Shown here: positions 12,901 through 25,400 of the stretch, in pieces
Numbering within the stretch: position 1 is the stretch's first letter
Layout of the letters: every line of letters begins with the position of its first letter
From: Hirundichthys speculiger
Lineage: Eukaryota; Chordata; Actinopteri; Beloniformes; Exocoetidae
Assembly (NCBI GenBank): GCA_018398805.1
Contig: JAGFBZ010000868.1
Coordinates: forward strand, 124,001 to 188,000
Direction of reading: 5' to 3'
Length of the DNA: 64,000 nt
Made by a program: the position numbers and the translations under genes
Notes under the pieces: model-generated
Databases searched by the model: none
What the model saw: only the letters and a program-made list of their open reading frames with translations
Told to the model about the DNA's origin: nothing

Positions 12901-13152
12901 CAACCAGTGCTGGTGTCCGCTGTCACACCTACAGACTCAGCACATGTAAAACTCACCAGTCCAACCAGTGCTGGTGTCCGCTGTCACACCTACAGACTCA
13001 GCACATGTAAAACTCACCAGTCCAACCAGTGCTGGTGTCCGCTGTCACACCTGCAAACTCAGCACACGTAAAACTCACCAGTCCAACCAGTGCTGGTGTC
13101 CGCTATCACACCTGCAAACTCAGCACATGTAAAACTCACCAGTCCAACCAGT
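9965..13152. repeat. 61-bp tandem array with an embedded CCAGACCTC block
   Basis: Roughly 48 copies of a 61-bp unit (CAGTCCAACCAGTGCTGGTG, CACACCTGCAAACTCAGCAC, TGTAAAACTCAC) in two blocks, 9965-11,373 and 11,621-13,152. They are separated by about 250 bp of the CCAGACCTC repeat. Variant units recur in the same order 2,082 bp apart, which marks a higher-order duplication. Confidence 0.95.
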
Positions 13153-13815
13153 AACAGGTCTGATACTGAACGCTCTGCTCTCAGTCTGTTTTAACAGAAA
13201 GTCACTCGTTCATAGCTGTCTTTACTGTGTCGGTTTCCTGCACAAGGATGCAGAGATCTGCTGACTGAGCCAGCAGAGAAGCTGAACTTTGGACAACCTC
13301 GCTTATCTGACAAGGAAGATCCGCCTGAGCAGCGCTGGAAACGACCGTGTACGGTGATTACAACGGTCATTATCTGAGCAGAGGTTTGACAGGCCTCTGC
13401 TGGAGGATGTTGAATGTAGGTGATCTTTGTACACAAGGGCGCTAGCAGCAGCAGTAAATGGGACAGTAGAGGCTGCAGCTCTCACTGATGAACAAAGCCA
13501 TGAGGCGTCCCAGCATGCACTGGGCTTTCACTGCAGACCTCTTTTCCTTCCCCACCTCCCCCCACAACACACCACTCAGAAAATCCGACTTCCAAGTACA
13601 ACTGGAACGCATCACCGGGTGAATCATAGTACCACCTGAGACAAAGGAGACACGCTTCTTTGTGTTTTGTTTGAGGACTTTTTCTATTCCTTGATAATGT
13701 TTTTATTTAAATAAATATTTGTTTTTATTTTTGGGTAGTTTTCTCAATAGTTTCTAGTTACTCTCATGTGTTTTAAAGTCATTATCTCAATTTAATTTAG
13801 TTGAAAAATACTTTA
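13153..13815. other. Intergenic sequence, nothing recognised
   Basis: Mixed-composition sequence after the 61-bp array. Short open frames exist on both strands but none carries a recognisable domain. Confidence 0.4.
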
Positions 13816-15150
13816 AACACTATTAACCACGAAAGGACAACAGACTGATAGAAGATCTGAACATCCTGCTGCAGACTCTGAAGGAGCTCAGCTTCCTCCA
13901 GAAGTAAAGTCTGCTCTGTCCCTTCTGACCAACAGCACCAGTGTCTCCAGTCCAGTCTGTTGTCCAGATGAACACTGAGGTCTTTATCCTCCTCCACCAC
14001 CTCCACTTCTTCTCCATGATGGAGATGCTGTTTAACCTGTTCTTGGTCTGCCTGAAATCCACAATCATCTCCTTTGTTCACATTTAAGATGAGATGATTG
14101 ACTCCACACCACAAAGAGGTCCACCAGTTCTATGTCCTCAGTCTCTGGTCCATCACTGATTCCACAACTCCAGAGTCATCTGAGTGTTTCTGCAGATGTC
14201 AGGACCCTGACTGGTTCTGGAGGTCTGAGATGTGCAGAGTAGTGCTGGGCAATATGACGATATATATCGTGGGGACAATATAAAAGTGTATATCGTGCCA
14301 TTTCTCTTCTATCGTTTCTATCGTTTCTATCGTTTCTAACCTAATTTTATCAATTATTTCAGCAAATATGTAATTAAATAACCTGCAATGATACATTTGA
14401 TAGAAACATATCTATTTCTACAAAGTAGCCTTTTATGTTTTCACTTTTATTAATGGTTAATGCCTTAAACAGAGTTCTCTTCAACCCTGATGTTTACTTT
14501 AGACACTTTATATTGGTTTGCAAACTTTGCACTACGAGGTTACAGATTTCAGAAAGTTGAAAAATAATTTGTGTTTATTTTTTATAGCTGAACTTCAGTG
14601 CAAATATGTGTTTTTCCTCTCAGAAACTGTTGTGCACTTTAAAAAAAAATGTGAAAGCTACTGTACCTCTGTACCTACCTGTTTTTGCTGCACTAAAATG
14701 TATGTTTGTGACAGTTCAGCTAAAGGTCCTTTCAAAATAAAGTTGAAAAGTAAGCAATGAAATTTTTGTCAAACTTTTCAGAGAATAACTGAAAACATAC
14801 TTTATTATGGTATATCGTGATATATATCGTTATCGTGACATAAAATAGTCTATATTGTGATATATGATTTTTTCCATATCGCCCAGCACTAGTGCAGAGT
14901 GAAGAGGAGTGGTCAGAGTACAGATCCCTGTGGTGCTCCTGAGCTGCTGACCACCTGCTCAGACACACAACCACTCAGTCTCCAGGTGGTCAGTGATCCA
15001 GGTGATTGTGGAGGCATCCACCTGTGTCTTCTGGAGTTTGTTTTGTAGTAAAGCAGAAAGGAAGAGCATGATCGTCACAGAGCTGCTGCTTTATCCAGAT
15101 GACTGTGAGTTCAGTGAAGCAGGTGTATGATAGCGTCTTCAACTCCAACC
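13816..15150 (-). mobile_element. Rex1/CR1-like LINE reverse transcriptase fragment, split by a hAT element
   Basis: Minus-strand frames around 13,820-14,115 give LILNVNK then MIVDFRQTKNRLNSI, VHLDNRLDW and QSRLYFWRKLSSFRVCSRMF, the region after the reverse-transcriptase catalytic core in Rex1/CR1-type LINEs. Several frameshifts are present. A hAT element interrupts it at 14,240-14,891. The sequence continuing after the hAT is only presumed to belong to the same LINE. Confidence 0.6.
14240..14891. mobile_element. Non-autonomous hAT element, 652 bp, perfect 8-bp target duplication
   Basis: Termini TAGTGCTGGGCAATATG and its inverse TATCGCCCAGCACTA. The 8 bp GTGCAGAG flank both sides (14,232-14,239 and 14,892-14,899). 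Internal sequence is AT-rich with many ATATCG motifs and no transposase. Confidence 0.88.
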
Positions 15151-15372
15151 CCATAATGACAAGAGCTCCCACATGTGTTTCAAGTCTTAATTTTTAAATA
15201 TGATCACCGTTAAGTGACAGAAAATCATAATAATAATGGAATTTGGTACAGGTTTCAGAAAGAAAGAACTTCATATATATGAAGGCTTCAAATTTAATAT
15301 CTAATATAATCTAATATGTAGATAATAACCTAATAGGTAGCAAATCAGTTCAGGTTTGGATTCATTGGAGCA

Positions 15373-16990
<1,618 letters not shown>

Positions 16991-17957
16991 TACTGATGAT
17001 GATTACCTGTACTGATGATGATTACCTGTACTGACGATGATTACCTGCAGGGGCGCCGCTAGGGATTTTGGGCCCCATGAAAAGAATCTTTACCGGGCCC
17101 CCCAACACAGCGGCGAAATTTGTTGATGCTATTTTTGATCATCATTAGGGGTCTCTCTGGGCCCCCCTCAATCATGGGCCCCTATAATCCGTATCCTTTA
17201 CCCCCCCTTTTCGGCGCCCCAGATTACCTGTACTGGCGATGACTACCTGTACTGGAGATGATTACCTGTACTGGCGATGATTACCTGTACTGACGATGAC
17301 TACCTGTAGTGGCGATGATTACCTGTACTGACGATGATTACCTGTACTGACGATGACTACCTGTACTGGCGATGACTACCTGTACTGGCGATGATTACCT
17401 GTACTGGCGATGACTACCTGTACTGACGATGACTACCTGTACTGACGATGACTACCTGTACTGGCGATGACTACCTGTACTGGCGATGACTACCTGTACT
17501 GGCGATGACTACCTGTACTGGCGATGACTACCTGTACTGGCGATGATTACCTGTACTGACGATGACTACCTGTACTGGAGATGATTACCTGTACTGGCGA
17601 TGATTACCTGTACTGGCGATGATTACCTGTACTGACGATGACTACCTGTACTGGCGATGACTACCTGTACTGACGATGACTACCTGTACTAGAGATGATT
17701 ACCTGTACTGGCGATGACTACCTGTACTGACGATGACTACCTGTACTGACGATGATTACCTGTACTGACGATGATTACCTGTACTGACGATGATTACCTG
17801 TACTGGCGATGACTACCTGTACTGGCGATGACTACCTGTACTGGCGATGACTACCTGTACTGACGATGATTACCTGTACTGACGATGATTACCTGTTCTG
17901 GAGATGATTACCTGAACTGGAGATTACCTGTACTGATGATGATTACCTGTACTGGTG
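16991..17957. repeat. 19-bp minisatellite (GATGATTACCTGTACTGGC)
   Basis: About 40 copies of a 19-bp unit with C/T and G/A variants at fixed positions. It is interrupted at 17,048-17,222 by a small hAT element. Confidence 0.95.
17048..17222. mobile_element. 175-bp hAT MITE inserted in the 19-bp array
   Basis: Ends CAGGGGCGCCG and CGGCGCCCCAG are near-perfect inverse copies. Both sides have ATTACCTG (17,040-17,047 and 17,223-17,230), the 8 bp expected of a hAT insertion, although this octamer is also part of the array unit. GC-rich, no ORF. Confidence 0.75.
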
Positions 17958-18984
17958 TCTGGTCTGGTCCTTTTGTATGGAGGCTGTTGGATTGATCATT
18001 AAGTGACATCAGTGCAGATCTATCGTTACACTCAGAATACAGCTCACTGATTGGTGCACCTTATAGCTTTTTGTTTGTTTTAAAAATAAAAGTAGACATT
18101 TGATTCGTCCCATCATTCATTTTAATGCACATCTGTAAACACGTAAAAAACATTACACAAGTTTTTAACACTGCAGACTGTTACAAAAAAATGTGCTTAC
18201 AAAAATTGAAATCATGCAAATAACTGACAAAGACAGAGTTTATTAAAGACCCTCCCCGTACAAAACGAACACACACGAAGCCACCAGAGCAGGAACAAAT
18301 ACTTATTAGAAAGAAGCATGGAAATGTAGTCAGCCTCGTCCAAAAAACACACACAAAAAAAAACCTTGTGCACATAAAAATACCTTCAAGCGTCTGTTTT
18401 GGTCTTTCAATCTCAACAGAACATTCTGGACATTTATGAGTGGTTTACATTTAAAATGTTCAAGATTCAGACTTTTTCCTTCAGCTTTATCAGGTCAAGA
18501 TAAAACTCTGCAGGCAGCTTACTTTTACTACAGTTTAGAGGCGTCTTGGAGCAAAAACCTAAGATTTCCTTTTTCTAAGTGCAGATAAATCCTGAAGGGG
18601 AAAAACAAAGCTTTAAAGCTTTCCCTCCATTTGTATGTCGTATCCATGTTTTAGCACATGGCTTCTTCCAGATGAGCACACGGGCACAACTTCAACGTCA
18701 CTTCCATTCACAGATATACTGGAAGCAGGTTTCCTTTTTCTGCGTTGATAAAACCACAATACCTGTCAGTCAAGTGTGAGGGAAGTATCATCATGTGATG
18801 ACGTATGTCACGCTGCGTTTGTGTCTCGCCCCAAAATCTTTTAATATCATACAGCTACAAACAAGAAAAGAAAAAAAAGAAAACAGAAAAGCCACTGTCA
18901 AGAGGTCAGGTTTTATATTGTGCTTGAATTATAATCTTGTTCCTAATGATTAAAAGCGTGTCCAAATACAGCAACCTCTCTGAA
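17958..18984. other. Intergenic sequence, nothing recognised
   Basis: AT-rich DNA between two minisatellites. Short frames only, and none resembles a known protein. It could contain distal tbc1d13 3'UTR, but no signal shows it. Confidence 0.35.
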
Positions 18985-20025
18985 GCTGAACAGCGTTCAA
19001 CCACCGGCGTTCAACCACCAGCCAACCGCCGACCAGCGTTCAACCACCGGCCGACCAGCGTTCAACCACCGGCCGACCGGCGTTCAACCACCAGCCAACC
19101 AGCCGACCAGCGTTCAACCACCGGCCGACCAGCGTTCAACCACCGGCCGACCAGCGTTCAACCACCAGCCGACCAGCGTTCAACCACCGGCCGACCAGCG
19201 TTCAACCACCGGCCACCGAACCACCGGCCGTTCAACACCACCAGCCAACCAGCGTTCAACCACCACGTTCAACCACCACCAGCCAACCAGCAGACCAGCG
19301 TTCAACCACCGGCCGACCGGCGTTCAACCACCAGCCAACCAGCCGACCAGCGTTCAACCACCGGCCGACCGGCGTTCAACCACCAGCCAACCAGCCGACC
19401 AGCGTTCAACCACCGCTCAACCACCGGCCGACCAGCGTTCAACCACCGGCCGACCGGCGTTCAACCACCAGCCAACCAGCCGACCAGCGTTCAACCACCG
19501 GCCGACCGGCGTTCAACCACCAGCCAACCAGCGTTCAACCACCGGCCACCACCGCGTTCAACCACCGCCGACCACCGCGTTCAACCACCAGCCGAACCAG
19601 CGTTCAACCACCGGCGTTCAACCAACCAGCGTTCAACCACCGGCCGACCAGCGTTCAACCACCACCACCAGTTCAACCAACCAAACCAGCCCAGCGTTCA
19701 ACCACCAGCCAACCAGCCGACCAGCGTTCAACCACCGGCCGACCGGCGTTCAACCACCAGGCCGACCAGCGTTCAACCACCGGCCGACCGGCGTTCAACC
19801 ACCAGCCAACCAGCCGACCGGCGTTCAACCACCGGCCGACCAGGCGTTCAACCACCAGCCAACCAGCCGACCGGCGTTCAACCACCGGCCGACCGGCGTT
19901 CAACCACCAGCCAACCAGCCGACCGGCGTTCAACCACCGGCTGACCAGCGTTCAACCACCAGCCGACCAGCGTTCAACCGGCCGACCAGCGTTCAACCAC
20001 CAGCCAGCCAGCGTTCAACCACCAG
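18985..20025. repeat. GTTCAACCACC minisatellite
   Basis: Tandem units of about 22 bp (GCGTTCAACCACCGGCCGAC) alternating with GCCAACCA variants. A 335-codon plus-strand frame (VQPPANRR, RSTTSQPAD) and a minus-strand frame both cross it. This is what repeats free of stops produce, not evidence of a gene. Confidence 0.93.
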
Positions 20026-20039
20026 CTGAAAGCACCAGA

Positions 20040-22475
20040 CACTGGATCAAGACTCATTGGGTTTGGTCTTTTTAGAGCATTTCTCAAAAATAAAATTATG
20101 ACATTTAAACATTCAAACGCTTCTTTTACACAACTATAATCTTATGGATTTATCAGTTTGCTGGTCAGAGAGTCAGAGAGACAGAAGTCTTCATGTCTCA
20201 GTTCAGGACTCAGGCCTCATCAGGAGGGATATTCAGACAAATCTGATATTCAGCTTTACATTTGGTTAAATTTATAATTTTGAGCTTTACAGTGCCTATA
20301 TTCAGTTTTTCCATGTTTATATTAATAATATCATCATCATCATGACAAATGATCTTAGACAAGACCAGAGGCTTAAAAAAAAAGAAAGAAAAGAAGTTAA
20401 GCCTAAATTGTGTTACTCCCATGCACATTATACTTGTTTTTGACTTTAAAAATGAGAAAAAAGTCAACTCTCTTAAATGCATCTAATGCAGAAAAGTAAT
20501 CAGTTTTCCTGATGATCGTACCAGAGCAGTATTCAGATTGTTAAATATATGTTTGAAATAAACATGTCACATAGAAATGGTTCAAAGCCTGCATGTTCTT
20601 CTATGACCAGGTAGGATCAGATCTTCAGGTATCAGGGGGAAAAAGCTCAATAGAAGACAAAGAAGAGAGACATCTGTGGTGGTTATTTAACACACTGCTT
20701 TGTTCCTGGGTTTGTTCTGTTCAATGAACGACGACATGAGTAATGAGTCCAGCTGCATCTCCCACGTACTCTGTTACATCATCTGAAGCATCTGGCCAAT
20801 CACAGAGAACATGAACCTTTGTAGTAAAAATAAAGTAGACGTGCAGGCAAAGCTGCTTAGAGGAGACGGCTCTGAAATTAGTGTTCAAGAAAGATTTTTC
20901 TGTCAGCATTACCCTGTTTCTCTGCGACATCAGCGCAGCTTTACGGGGAAGTGGAGCATACGGAGCTGAACGCAGCTGATCATCGTGTTTCTGTGGTCAG
21001 AATAACTTCAAGAGAAAAGATGTTCAAACTTCTACAGGATGAAGAAAAGTGCAAGATGTGTGGATGCCTAATAATGATAATAATAATGATAGAATAAAAT
21101 AAATCCAGACGCCTTATTTGTGCTCATGCTTCCAGATGTTTCTAGCCGTCTTCTGTGTGATGCCTGCACAGCTGTATCTGATGTTAGGGTTGAAATGTCG
21201 GAGCGCTTTACTGACGTTTCCAGCCGACGTCCAAGTCATCGATTTATCCTTCTTACATCAGTGACAAACTTTATTCTGAAGCATTTCATGCCAATTCAAC
21301 ACCAACTGTAACTTTGTAACTCAGCTACTTGGTAGCAGCTGATTGTATTGAAGCGTCTCTCTGCTTAGCTGACTGAACTGAGCTAGTGTTGCTGCAGTCA
21401 TGTGATCACACCAGTTCATAACACTGCAATAAGTCTATCCACCAGACGGAAGACTCAATCATCTCTCATAACGTCCTTTTGAAGCTCAGAGCCCATAAAA
21501 AGCTCTTCAAGCCATTCTGACTATCACAGTGGAAAACAAGCTTCCCAGTGACCCAGCAAGACCGCTCACTGACAGGAGGAAAAACACTTTTAAAGTTCTG
21601 TTAGCTGAGCTTCCAAGCTGGTCCACTTACTGACCCAACAGACACCGGCTAGTACAGGTCAACAACCGGTGGCTCTACCACCGGGAAGAGCGAGACACCA
21701 CCTCAGGTCTAACACAGGCGTAAGCGTTCCTTCAAAAATGTCACGTAGAAGTAAGTTGTTCCAAGTTTCCAAAACAAAAGGAAAAAGTCTTTATATCGGG
21801 GCTAGTCAAACCCGTCTTCATGTAACGCTGAACCTGCCGAGCCCATCTCTCCAGGTTTATTCATCAGACTGAAAACATCGTCTCTCATTCACATCATTTA
21901 ACAGATAAGGCATACATGTTTCTTACATATAAAATTTTTAACCTTTAAAAATTAAAAAGCTTTAAAGAAAAAAAAAAACATGCACTATTGCTAAACACAC
22001 AGATGAACATCTGCTCTGACCGTTTACGTACACAATTGCATTGGGGTTTCGTTCAATTATGGCTCCATCGTCTGAACACTTCTGGTCTGTTTTGGTGACA
22101 AACTAAGATTAGTGATGCTGGATCACCGCCGCTCCCGCTCCCTCAGGGAATCACCGCAAACATGTCTCCATAGGAGAAATGGCTGTGAGGAGCAGAGGGA
22201 GCAAGCCTTTACCCATAATGCACATTGACGCAGGTGGCAGCCCACCCCCTCTCAGCTGGAGGGAGCGATGATTTCAGCGCGTCTTCCGGGGTTTCCAAGG
22301 CTTCTCCAGGTGTCCAGACATCAAGAAGCAGTGTGCTGGTTTTCCCAATGCATCTATGCAGGTTCTTCATTGTCAGGTCCTTCCACGATACAGGTTTGAC
22401 ATGAAAACGTCTCAAAGTTTTAACTCCCACCTACCACAAATGAGCAGAGAGGGCTGGAGGAAACGAGGGGTCAGG
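20040..22475 (-). other. tbc1d13: Sequence downstream of the tbc1d13 stop, likely including its 3'UTR
   Basis: AT-rich, no conserved coding sequence and no long transposon ORF. Minus-strand AATAAA candidates exist (for example the plus-strand TTTATT near 21,857), but none can be chosen from sequence alone. The extent of the 3'UTR is inference. Confidence 0.35.
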
Positions 22476-25400
22476 TTAGGAGTTATCCTGCAGCTCTTTG
22501 GCCTTGGTCAGAATGGTGTGAACATCTGAGATGGGGTAATCCTGAAAAAACAAGACGAAAAGGGGGGGGAGGATATAAATGCAAGGGTTAATCACTGGGG
22601 ACCTGGTAGAGGCATGGGAGAGGCCTGGAAGAGGCCTAAATAGAGGCCTAGCAGAGGCCCAAGGGAGACCTAATAGAGGCCTGGAAGCAGCCTAATAGAT
22701 TCCTGGCAATAGAGGCCTGGGAGAGGCCTAATAGAGACCTGGGACAAGCCTAGCAAAGCCCCGGCAGAGCCTAGATAGAGGCAGAGACTGAGACAAGCCT
22801 AGCCAAGCTAGCAGGCAGAGGCCTGGCAGAGGCCCTAATAGAGCCTGGCAGAGGAGGCCTAAAGCCTACCCCGGCAGAGGCCTGGTAGAGAACTGGCAGA
22901 GGCCTAATACAGACCTGGCAGAGGACCGGGAGAGGACCAGGTGGGGCTTAATAGAGGCCCGGCAGAGGCCTAATAGAGGCCTGGCAGAGTCCTAATAGAG
23001 GCCTAGAAGAGGCCTAATAGAGGCCTGGTAGAGATCTAATAGAGGCCTGGAAGAGGCCTTATAGCGGCCTGGAAGAGACCCAATAGAGACCTGGTAGAGG
23101 CCTAATAGAAGCCTGGCAGAGGCCTAATAGAGGCCTGGCAGAGGTCTAATAGAGGCCTGGCAGAGGTCTAATAGAGGCCTGGCAGAGGTCTGAAGCCTGG
23201 CCTAGAGAGCCTAATAGGCCTGGCCTGGTAGAAGCCTAAGAGGCTAGGGGCCTGGCCCGGCAGAGCCTAATAGAGGCCTGGCAGAGACCTAGGCCTAGAT
23301 AATAGAGGCCTAATAGAGGCCTGGTAGAGACCTGGCAGAAGCCTAATAGAGGCCTGGTAGAGACCTAATAGAGGCCTGGAAGAGGCCTAATAGAGGCCTG
23401 GAAGAGGCCTAATAGCGGCCTGGAAGAGACCTAATAGAGGCCTGGTAGAGACCTAATAGAAGCCTGGCCGACGCCTAATAGAGGCCTGGCAGAGACCTAA
23501 TAGAGGCCTGGTAGAGACCTAATAGAAGCTTGGCAGACGCCTAATAGAGGCCTGGCAGAGACCTAATAGAGGCCTGGCAGAGACCTAATAGAGGCCTGGA
23601 AGAGGCCTTATAGCGGCCTGGAAGAGACCCAATAGAGACCTGGTAGAGACCTAATAGATGTCTGGCAGAGGCCTAATAGAGGCCTGGAAGAGGCCTAATA
23701 GATGTCTGGCAGAGACCTAATAGAGGCCTAGCAGAAGCCTAATAGAGGCCCAACAGAGGCCTGGTAGAAGCCTAGTAGAGGCCTAAGAGGCCTGGCAGAA
23801 GCCTAGTAGAGGCCTGGTAGAAGCCTAATAGAGGTCTGGCAGAGGCCTGCCAGAAGCCTAATAGAGGCCTGGCAGAGACCTAATAGAGGCCTGGAAGAGG
23901 CCTAATAGAGGCCCAACAGAGGCCTGGTAGAAGCCTAGTAGAGGCCTAAGAGGCCTGGCAGAAGCCTAGTAGAGGCCTGGTAGAAGCCTAATAGAGGCCT
24001 GGCAGAGACCTAATAGAGGCCTGGAAGAGGCCTAATAGAGGCCCAACAGAGGCCTGGTAGAAGCCTAGTAGAGGCCTAAGAGGCCTGGCAGAAGCCTAGT
24101 AGAGGCCTGGTAGAAGCCTAATAGAGGTCTGGCAGAGGCCTGCCAGAAGCCTAATAGAGGCCTAATAGAGGCCTTGTAAAGCCATGGCAGAGGCCAAATA
24201 GAGGTAGAGGCCTAAGAGGCCTGGCAGAAGCCTAGTAGAGGCCTAATAGAGGTCTGGCAGAGGCCTAGTAGAGGCCTGGTAGAGACCTAGTAGACAACCC
24301 GTTCAGACACTTAAAGGACTCAAAAACAGAGATAATGATAAGCTACTCTGACTATCAGAAAACATCAGCAGCATATCATCCTCCAACGTGCAGTCCAGAT
24401 GACCTACCTGTAGTAATCTCATGTTCACTGTGAAGTCTCCTGCCAGTAAGTCAAGCCGGATGAGTCTGTGAACAGAAGAAGTGGAGGGAAACCATGGTCA
24501 CAGTCTGAAGTATGACTGCTGAGGGATTGTGGGAGAACAGTCTGGAAGGCTCACACGAGCATGGCACAGCAGACCACGATGAGAAAGTTGAACCGGTCCT
24601 GGTCCGAGAACAGGGTGTCCCAGATCCGGATGACATCTGGCAGGAGGAACTCCTGTGATAACAACAGGGTGAGCCAGCGGAAAGTGAAATACTGGGGCTT
24701 GATGTTCTGCTCTTCCTGTGTGGACAGAGAATGAGAGGAGACAAAAAAAGACAGAAACAATTAAGTCGTCAATTCAGGAATATCTGAAAAAGCACACTGA
24801 CAACATGCCTCTTGTAACTTGTTTCATCTACCTCTTGCCGTCTCCTATCTATATTTTGGACTGCCGTCCCAGTTGACACTTGTGACAACTGCGTATCACT
24901 TTACGGCGCTCTACCACACATTATCAATGAAGCATGCTCACAGAGCTATGGTGGACATCACAGCAGAGGCGAATAAGAGTCAAGAAATTAATGACCAAAG
25001 ACACACAGAGTGAGTGACCAAACAAGAGCGAGTCTTGGACAGTGATGCAAAAGCAGCCTCCTCCACACCTATCTCTGGGTCCTTGTTCCTTGTGTGACTA
25101 TAATCAGTAGCACACTGTTGAGAATGATCTATTATACGAAGCTGACAAGTGCCTGCAGCCTCTGCTGGCTTTAGTTGTTGATTCATCTCATGTATGCAGT
25201 TTAATATACATGTAAGAAGAAGAAAGAAAAAAAAAGAACTGAAACAGCTAGAATTGGAATAAACAAGCCTGATGTCTAGGCAGAGAAAATTCCAAATGAT
25301 GCATCTCTACTGCTAACAATCAGTCAAAGGCAGTGAACTTACTGATCTGCAGACTACATGTGTCTTTCTTCTAAAAGAAGGGACTGATTTTTAACCACAC

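Noticed and set aside
9965..13152. 61-bp regular repeats as a possible CRISPR-like array
   Set aside because: The units abut with no variable spacers, and the genome is clearly eukaryotic; it is a minisatellite.
13427..13639. Overlapping 60-80-codon frames on both strands
   Set aside because: No homology recognised and no splice structure; left as intergenic.
18937..19944. 335-codon open frame rich in VQPPA and RSTTSQ
   Set aside because: It is the translation of the 22-bp GTTCAACCACC array; stop-free repeats give long frames on both strands. No start context, domain or splice support.
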